From NCBI RefSeq assembly GCF_001687625.2, contig NZ_CP016538.2:2324501-2388500 (forward strand): DNA of 64,000 nt. The letters run 5' to 3'. The translations under genes were made by a program, and so were the position numbers. Position 1 is the stretch's first letter, and every line of letters begins with the position of its first letter. Positions 59,297 through 64,000 of this stretch are shown here, one piece after another. The stretch comes from Planococcus maritimus. Its GTDB lineage: Bacteria > Bacillota > Bacilli > Bacillales_A > Planococcaceae. Below the pieces are notes generated by a model. It was not told the DNA's origin, ran no database searches, and worked only from the letters and a program-made list of their open reading frames with translations.

Positions 59297-59914
59297 CTAC
59301 CCTTTCATCCGCTGCAAGCAGAACTCCAGGTCGAGCTGGAGATGGGCTTTCATGAGCTGCTCCGCTTTGTCTGCGTCGTGGGCAGAGATGGCGTCGTAGA
59401 TGTCTTGATGTTCGTCGATCAATAGCGGGCGTTTGTGGTATACGACGGTTTTGCGGAACAGGTAGATGATCGATTGCATGCGTTCGAAGATGTCGATCAT
59501 GACTGGGTTGTTCGTCGCGCCGATGATGATTTCGTGGAATTCTTTGTTGGCTGTCATGACTTGTTCCATGGTGCCGCTACGGCCGACTTTGACGCATTCC
59601 TGCAATTTGTCCAGATCGCCTTCGCTCATATACATCGCGCAGTGGCGGACGGCGAAGCCTTCGAGCAGCGTGCGCACCTGGAAGATGTCTCGCAGGTCGC
59701 TGTCGCTCGGGTTGACGACGCGTTTGTCTTTGATGAGCCCTTCTTGCTCGAGCTTGCGGATGGAATCGCGCACCGGCGTCCGGCTGATGCCCATTTCTTC
59801 GGCGAGCCGTTCTTCAACTAATTTCGTGCCGCGCTCGAGTTCTCCGTTCAAAATTTGATCCCGTATGTATTCATAAGCTTGGATATACGCAAGCTGTGTG
59901 GATTTTTTGGTCAT
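59297..59914 (-). CDS. GntR-family regulator, FadR/FCD subfamily
   Basis: This 205-aa regulator has the N-terminal winged helix (IRDQILNGELERGTKLVEER, MGISRTPVRDSIRKLEQEGL) and an FCD effector domain with likely metal or ligand residues in NKEFHEIIIG, IDEHQDIYDAI and MKAHLQLDL. FCD regulators answer to organic or sugar acids. It is divergent from the sugar-acid operon, and two TGTATACA boxes lie between them, so it most likely represses that operon and itself. Confidence 0.9.
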   Translation of the reverse strand: MTKKSTQLAYIQAYEYIRDQILNGELERGTKLVEERLAEEMGISRTPVRDSIRKLEQEGLIKDKRVVNPSDSDLRDIFQVRTLLEGFAVRHCAMYMSEGDLDKLQECVKVGRSGTMEQVMTANKEFHEIIIGATNNPVMIDIFERMQSIIYLFRKTVVYHKRPLLIDEHQDIYDAISAHDADKAEQLMKAHLQLDLEFCLQRMKG

Positions 59915-59994
59915 GCGAATCGACTCCTGGCTAATTTATTTCTCCTTCCAAAGTATAAGTTCTATTGGAAGAATTTAAAAGCCACTATATTTTT

Positions 59995-60027
59995 TGTATA
60001 CATTTTAAAATATTTTGTATACAAAAT
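59995..60027. promoter_or_regulatory. Tandem GntR operators
   Basis: TGTATACA occurs at 59995-60002 and 60016-60023, the second inside a perfect 16-bp palindrome ATTTTGTATACAAAAT (60012-60027). Centres are 21 bp apart, two helix turns. A possible -35/-10 (TATACA, 17 bp, TACTAT at 60041) would be overlapped. Confidence 0.75.
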
Positions 60028-60062
60028 TAGAAATAATGTGTACTATATTGATTAACAAGAAA

Positions 60063-60076
60063 TGAAAGCGCTCTAT
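60063..60076 (+). promoter_or_regulatory. Possible catabolite-responsive element (cre)
   Basis: TGAAAGCGCTCTAT fits the CcpA site TGWNANCGNTNWCA at 12 of 14 positions, failing only in the last CA. It lies in the leader of the sugar-acid operon, a usual place for repression by CcpA. Confidence 0.45.
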
Positions 60077-60117
60077 TTTCATCGAGGGCTTGGCTAATTT
60101 GAAAGGAGCAATCATCC

Positions 60118-61008
60118 ATGAACAAAACCATAGGATTTATCGGGCTTGGCATTATGGGCAAGCCGATGTCATTGAATTTGCTGAAAGCGGGTTACCAGGT
60201 GCACGTCAATGACCTCAATACAGAAACTGTCGATACACTCGTCGAGGCTGGTGCACAATTCGCGACACCTGCAGAGATGGGAGAACATTGCGACGTCGTC
60301 ATCACGATGCTGCCTGCGTCTCATCACGTGAAACAAGTCGTGCTCGGAGACAACGGAATTTTGACGAACGCGACACCAGGAACGGTCATCATCGATATGA
60401 GCTCGATCTCCCCTGTCGCTTCGGTTGAAATTGCCAATGAAGCGGCGAAGCGCGGCGTCGACATGATTGATGCCCCGGTTAGCGGCGGAGAGCCAAAAGC
60501 AATCGACGGTACGTTAGCTATTATGGCGGGCGGAAAAGAAAGCGTTTTCGAATCCGTGAAAGATGTCTTGGAATGTGTTGGATCTGACATCGTCCTCGTC
60601 GGCGACAACGGCAGCGGCGTCACCGCAAAACTTGCCAACCAGATCATCGTCAACTTGAACATCGCCGCCATGTCCGAAGCGCTCGTGCTTGCAGCGAAAG
60701 CCGGTATCGACGTCGAGAAAATGTATCAAGCGATTCGCGGCGGATTAGCCGGCAGCGCCGTGCTCGACGCCAAAGTGCCATTGATCCTCGACCGCAATTT
60801 CGTCGCAGGCGGCCGCATCGATATTAATTTAAAAGACATGACCAACGTCATGGAAACGGCACACGAAATTGGCGTACCGCTTCCGCTATCGAGCCAACTC
60901 GTCGAGATTTTCCACGCCTTGAAAGTCGATGGCAAAGCAGCGGACGACCACGGCGGCATCGTTCAGTATTACGAAAAGCTGGCAAATGTCGAAGTTAGGA
61001 AGGTGTAA
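60118..61008 (+). CDS. 2-hydroxy-3-oxopropionate reductase-like beta-hydroxyacid dehydrogenase (GarR/GlxR family)
   Basis: This 296-aa protein has the Rossmann start TIGFIGLGIMGKPMSLNLLK, substrate loop DAPVSGGEPKAIDGTLAIMA and catalytic Lys in GVTAKLANQIIVNLNIAAMS; KMYQAIRGGLAGSAVLDAK is the C-terminal helix typical of GarR. Family members oxidise or reduce tartronate semialdehyde, 3-hydroxyisobutyrate or, in LtnD-type enzymes, four-carbon acids. With the DUF1537 kinase next (3-bp gap) a threonate/erythronate-type role is favoured. AAAGGAGCAATC precedes the ATG. Confidence 0.88.
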   Translation: MNKTIGFIGLGIMGKPMSLNLLKAGYQVHVNDLNTETVDTLVEAGAQFATPAEMGEHCDVVITMLPASHHVKQVVLGDNGILTNATPGTVIIDMSSISPVASVEIANEAAKRGVDMIDAPVSGGEPKAIDGTLAIMAGGKESVFESVKDVLECVGSDIVLVGDNGSGVTAKLANQIIVNLNIAAMSEALVLAAKAGIDVEKMYQAIRGGLAGSAVLDAKVPLILDRNFVAGGRIDINLKDMTNVMETAHEIGVPLPLSSQLVEIFHALKVDGKAADDHGGIVQYYEKLANVEVRKV

Positions 61009-61011
61009 ATA

Positions 61012-62451
61012 ATGACACATTCTAACCTGTTGAATGCACAGCAAACGCTCGTTTCCCTCCCGGCTATCCCGGACGAAACACAAGTCGACGCCTTGCTCGA
61101 ACGCGAGCTGCTCGATTTCAATAAAAAAATCATCGTGCTCGACGACGATCCGACCGGTGTCCAAACGGTCCACGGTGTTTCCGTCTATACCGATTGGACA
61201 GCGGAAAGCATCGACGCCGGTTTTGCGGAAAAGCAGTCGATGTTCTTCATTCTCACCAATTCCCGGGGCTTTACGGCAGCGGAAACAAAGCATGCGCATG
61301 AAGAAATCGCGCGAGTTATCCAACAAACCGCCGCGAAGCACGGTAAAGAGTTCATCATCATCAGCCGCGGCGACTCGACCTTGCGCGGGCATTACCCGCT
61401 CGAGACCGAGGTGATGAAAAATACGGTCGAAGTCGAATCCGATATTTCATTCGACGGCGAAGTCATCATGCCGTTCTTCCAGGAAGGCGGCCGCTTGACG
61501 ATCGACAATATCCACTACGTCCAGGAAGGCGAGCAATTGGTGCCGGCCGGTGAAACCGAATTCGCCAAAGACCGCACATTCGGCTACACCGAATCGCATC
61601 TCGGCAAATGGGCTGAAGAAAAGTCGAACGGTGCTTTCAAAGCTGAAAACGCAGTCTACTTGTCCCTTGAGGACATTCGCGCTTTGCGCATCGACCATCT
61701 CGCTGAGCAATTGACGTCCGTTACGGATTTCAATAAAGTGATCGTCAACGCGGTCCAGTACGTCGATGCCAAAGTCGTTGTCATCGCCTTGATTCGCGCG
61801 ATGAAATCCGGCAAGCAATTCGTGTTCCGCAGCGCTGCGGCTTTAACGAAAATCATCGGTGGCATTAGCGACAAAGATTTGCTAACGAAAGCGGAATTAA
61901 TTACCGAACCGAGCGAAAATGGCGGGTTGATCATGATCGGCTCCCATGTGAAAAAGACGACTGAGCAATTCGAAGTGCTGAAAACCGCTGACTTTATTGA
62001 ATTTATCGAGTTCGACGTTCATCTGGTCTTGCATCCCGACCAATTCGAAGCGGAAATAAAGCGCATTATCGACACAAGCGAGCGTTTGATCCGACAAGGC
62101 CAAACGGTTGCGGTCTACACGAAACGTGAGCGGCTGGACCTTGGGGATAACCGCCAGGAAGAAGAATTGATGCTGTCGGTGAAAATTTCAGACGCCGTCA
62201 CACGCATCGTCAAAAACTTAAACGTCCGTCCGAGTTTCATTATCGCAAAAGGCGGCATCACTTCGAGTGACATCGGGACAAACGGCCTGAGCGTCAAGCG
62301 CGCCACGGTCGCCGGCCAGATTCAACCGGGCATTCCCGTGTGGCTGACGGGCAGCGAAAGCAAATTCCCAGGAATCGCTTACGTCATTTTCCCGGGCAAT
62401 GTCGGTTCGAAAACGAGCTTGAAAGACGTAGCGGAAATCCTGCACGGATAA
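61012..62451 (+). CDS. Four-carbon acid sugar kinase family protein (DUF1537)
   Basis: This 479-aa protein has the DUF1537 N-terminal domain (IIVLDDDPTGVQTVHGVSVY, LTNSRGFTAAETKHAHEEIA, SRGDSTLRGHYPLETE) and C-terminal nucleotide-binding domain (FIIAKGGITSSDIGTNGLSV, WLTGSESKFPGIAYVIFPGN VG). Such kinases phosphorylate D/L-threonate, erythronate or related acids, often after oxidation by a GarR/LtnD-type enzyme. A GC-rich stem loop follows its stop (62454-62474) before the aldolase, perhaps stabilising the upstream message. Confidence 0.9.
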   Translation: MTHSNLLNAQQTLVSLPAIPDETQVDALLERELLDFNKKIIVLDDDPTGVQTVHGVSVYTDWTAESIDAGFAEKQSMFFILTNSRGFTAAETKHAHEEIARVIQQTAAKHGKEFIIISRGDSTLRGHYPLETEVMKNTVEVESDISFDGEVIMPFFQEGGRLTIDNIHYVQEGEQLVPAGETEFAKDRTFGYTESHLGKWAEEKSNGAFKAENAVYLSLEDIRALRIDHLAEQLTSVTDFNKVIVNAVQYVDAKVVVIALIRAMKSGKQFVFRSAAALTKIIGGISDKDLLTKAELITEPSENGGLIMIGSHVKKTTEQFEVLKTADFIEFIEFDVHLVLHPDQFEAEIKRIIDTSERLIRQGQTVAVYTKRERLDLGDNRQEEELMLSVKISDAVTRIVKNLNVRPSFIIAKGGITSSDIGTNGLSVKRATVAGQIQPGIPVWLTGSESKFPGIAYVIFPGNVGSKTSLKDVAEILHG

Positions 62452-62512
62452 AGCAGGCGGCGTTTGCCGCTTGCCATCTATGTAAGCGAATACAAAAATA
62501 GGCGGTGTGAAG

Positions 62513-63352
62513 ATGTTCATTCAAACAAAAGAAATCTTGCAAGCGGCTCATGCCGGACACTATGCGGTCGCCGCGTTCAATGTGTATAGCCTTGAAACTT
62601 TGCAAGGCGCAATCCAAGCGGCAGAACAAGAAAACCAGCCGGTCATTATCGCACTCGGCGAACGGTATTTTGGTACGGTCGATGTCGAAGGCTTTGCGGC
62701 TTTAGCGAAAACTTTGGCGGAAAAAGCGAGTGTCCCGGTGTCCCTACACCTTGACCATGCGTACGAGAAAGAATCGATCGTCCGTGCGATTGCTTGCGGA
62801 TTCACATCTGTCATGTACGACGGATCAAAACACGAGCTCCGAGAAAACATCGCCTTCACAAAAGAAATCGTCGAACTCGCGCATCAAGCTGGCGTCAGTG
62901 TCGAAGCGGAAATCGGCTCGACTGCCCGCGGTGCGTTCTCGGACGAAGAAGAAGGCACCGGCGCTTTGACGGACCCTGCGTCCGCTAAAAAATTCGTCGA
63001 CCAAACCGGCGCCGATTTTCTCGCAGCATCAATCGGCACAGTCCACGGCATGTACACCGGCAAACCCGACATCAAGCTCGGGCTCCTCGATGATATCCGC
63101 CAAGCGGTCGGCATTCCACTCGTCCTCCACGGCGGCTCCGGCACACCGGACGGCACGATGACCCAAGCGGTCGCTAAAGGCATCTGCAAAGTTAACGTCA
63201 ATACGGAAGTGTCCCTCGCCGCGGCAAGCTATTTGAAAGAAACCGCTGGCGAGCCGATGCACTTGTCCGATCGAATGGCCGGCATGCAACAAGCGATCGT
63301 CCCGGTTATGGCACGGTTTATCCGCCTATTGAAAAATTCGGATGCCGGATGA
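62513..63352 (+). CDS. Class II ketose-bisphosphate aldolase (FBA/GatY-like)
   Basis: This 279-aa zinc aldolase starts FIQTKEILQAAHAGHYAVAA FN, with SLHLDHAYEKES (catalytic Asp and Zn-binding His), EAEIGSTARG, GTVHGMYTGKP and LVLHGGSGTPD (Zn His and phosphate loop) and KVNVNTEVSLA. ATG 62513 has GGCGG 7 bp away; GTG 62507 is the other choice. It most likely splits the phosphorylated sugar acid or its keto form in this operon to C2/C3 units. In many four-carbon pathways the partner is an OtnC/AraD-type enzyme, so this pairing is a variant. Confidence 0.87.
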   Translation: MFIQTKEILQAAHAGHYAVAAFNVYSLETLQGAIQAAEQENQPVIIALGERYFGTVDVEGFAALAKTLAEKASVPVSLHLDHAYEKESIVRAIACGFTSVMYDGSKHELRENIAFTKEIVELAHQAGVSVEAEIGSTARGAFSDEEEGTGALTDPASAKKFVDQTGADFLAASIGTVHGMYTGKPDIKLGLLDDIRQAVGIPLVLHGGSGTPDGTMTQAVAKGICKVNVNTEVSLAAASYLKETAGEPMHLSDRMAGMQQAIVPVMARFIRLLKNSDAG

Positions 63353-63488
63353 AAGTTTTTTTGTAGATTCAGGGGTTTATTCCAGGGAAATTTTTGCATT
63401 CTTGAAAATAATAAGTCATATCTAGTCAACACTTTGGCTAGTGCATCCAATAGCCCCACCAAACTTGACCACAAAGGGAGATGTTCAC

Positions 63489-64000
63489 ATGGTTACAGGT
63501 AATTTGTTAATTGTGATTTTTATTCTGTCGCTCGCTGCTTTGTTTTTCGCTATTCTTAAATTAAAAATCGAGCCTTTTCTCGCCTTGATTACCATTGCCG
63601 TGCTCACTGCACTCGCAATCGGCATGCCGCTGCAAGACGTTGCATCAACCGTCACGACCGGGTTCGGCAATACGCTTGCCGGCGTCGGCATCTTGATTGG
63701 CCTCGGCGTCATTTTCGGCCAATTCCTTGGCGCGTCTGGCGCAGTTGAAAAAATCGCTCAAGCGGTATTGAAAGTGTTTGGCATCAAACGTTCGCCAGCT
63801 GGCCTTGCTTTAACCGGTACAGCCGTTTCAATTCCGGTGTTCTTTGACGCAGCATTCGTTATCTTGAGCGGCTTGATCCGCTCGCTGTCCACGAAGACCG
63901 GCATTTCCGTCGTCAGTTTTGTCACGGCACTAGGCGTCGGTTTGATCGTTTCGCATAATATGATTGCACCAACACCCGGACCGCTCGTCGTGGCAGAAAA
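63489..64000 (+). CDS. GntP family gluconate/sugar-acid permease (N-terminal part)
   Basis: This frame is open to the right edge (first 170 residues). It has hydrophobic helices and GntP marks: LILIIFILSLAALFF-type start, IEPFLALITIAVLTALAIGM, GFGNTLAGVGILIGLGVIFG, LTGTAVSIPVFFDAAFVILS and VSHNMIAPTPGPL. GntP proteins are proton-coupled importers of gluconate and similar acids. ATG 63489 follows AAAGGGAG with 8 bp spacing. It should bring in the substrate of the operon starting at 60118. Confidence 0.9.
   Translation, partial: MVTGNLLIVIFILSLAALFFAILKLKIEPFLALITIAVLTALAIGMPLQDVASTVTTGFGNTLAGVGILIGLGVIFGQFLGASGAVEKIAQAVLKVFGIKRSPAGLALTGTAVSIPVFFDAAFVILSGLIRSLSTKTGISVVSFVTALGVGLIVSHNMIAPTPGPLVVAE

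Overview
The window reads as a chromosomal segment of a Gram-positive, low-to-mid GC Bacillota bacterium, most likely a Planococcaceae member close to Planococcus. The clues are strong AAAGGAGG-type ribosome binding sites with frequent TTG and GTG starts, a lipoteichoic-acid-synthase-type sulfatase, a CWB2 cell-wall protein, DUF2512 and CxxC-20-CxxC zinc-ribbon families, and dif-like sites close to the Bacillus/Staphylococcus consensus. The genus call is inference. No rRNA, tRNA or CRISPR was seen.

Region 1 (1-19 kb) is a surface-polymer locus. A minus-strand operon holds a MurJ/MVF-type flippase, a polymerase-like membrane protein, a nucleotide-sugar dehydrogenase homologue that has lost its catalytic residues, a phosphoglycosyl transferase and a GT4 glycosyltransferase. 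Next come four FemAB-like acyltransferases, two ATP-grasp ligases, a haem monooxygenase-like protein, a beta-helix protein, an SDR and a GNAT. Two adjacent genes at 16.5-18.2 kb are each frameshifted by one missing base in a G run. A 237-bp tandem repeat built around a covarying hairpin follows, and related dispersed copies lie at 6.75 and 35.2 kb.

Region 2 (19-36 kb) is mostly housekeeping and signalling: a GGDEF-EAL protein, a HEPN-like protein with a divergent small partner, a GAF/PAS histidine kinase, an FMN reductase, a PatB-type C-S lyase, an LTA-synthase-like enzyme, a diguanylate cyclase, VanZ, a CWB2 protein and a PH-domain protein.

Region 3 (36-41 kb) holds an unusual single-chain fusion: UvrD/Rep-type helicase, then a PD-(D/E)XK-like HsdR_N domain, then a LexA/S24 autoprotease domain with cleavage site and catalytic dyad intact. 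Four paralogous zinc-ribbon membrane proteins flank it.

Region 4 (41.4-51.6 kb) is visibly more AT-rich and modular. Four sequences strongly resembling Firmicutes dif sites (XerC arm, 6-7 bp spacer, XerD arm) delimit three modules: DUF554 + MerR; ECF sigma + anti-sigma; GNAT + HTH regulator + YxlEFG-like ABC system. Next come five near-palindromes, also 11-6-11 in layout, separating a run of very small mostly minus-strand genes, and a third motif family beginning CGTTCGTAAAA. Together this looks like a Xer-type gene-module array and is the best candidate in the window for an undescribed mobile system.

Region 5 (51.7-64 kb) has a rhodanese lipoprotein, a 1376-aa TPR-C39 peptidase-TPR protein, a carboxyethylornithine-synthase-like dehydrogenase, a REP-associated tyrosine transposase with six REP-like sequences around it, and a GntR-controlled sugar-acid operon (GarR-like reductase, DUF1537 kinase, class II aldolase, GntP permease) that runs off the right edge.
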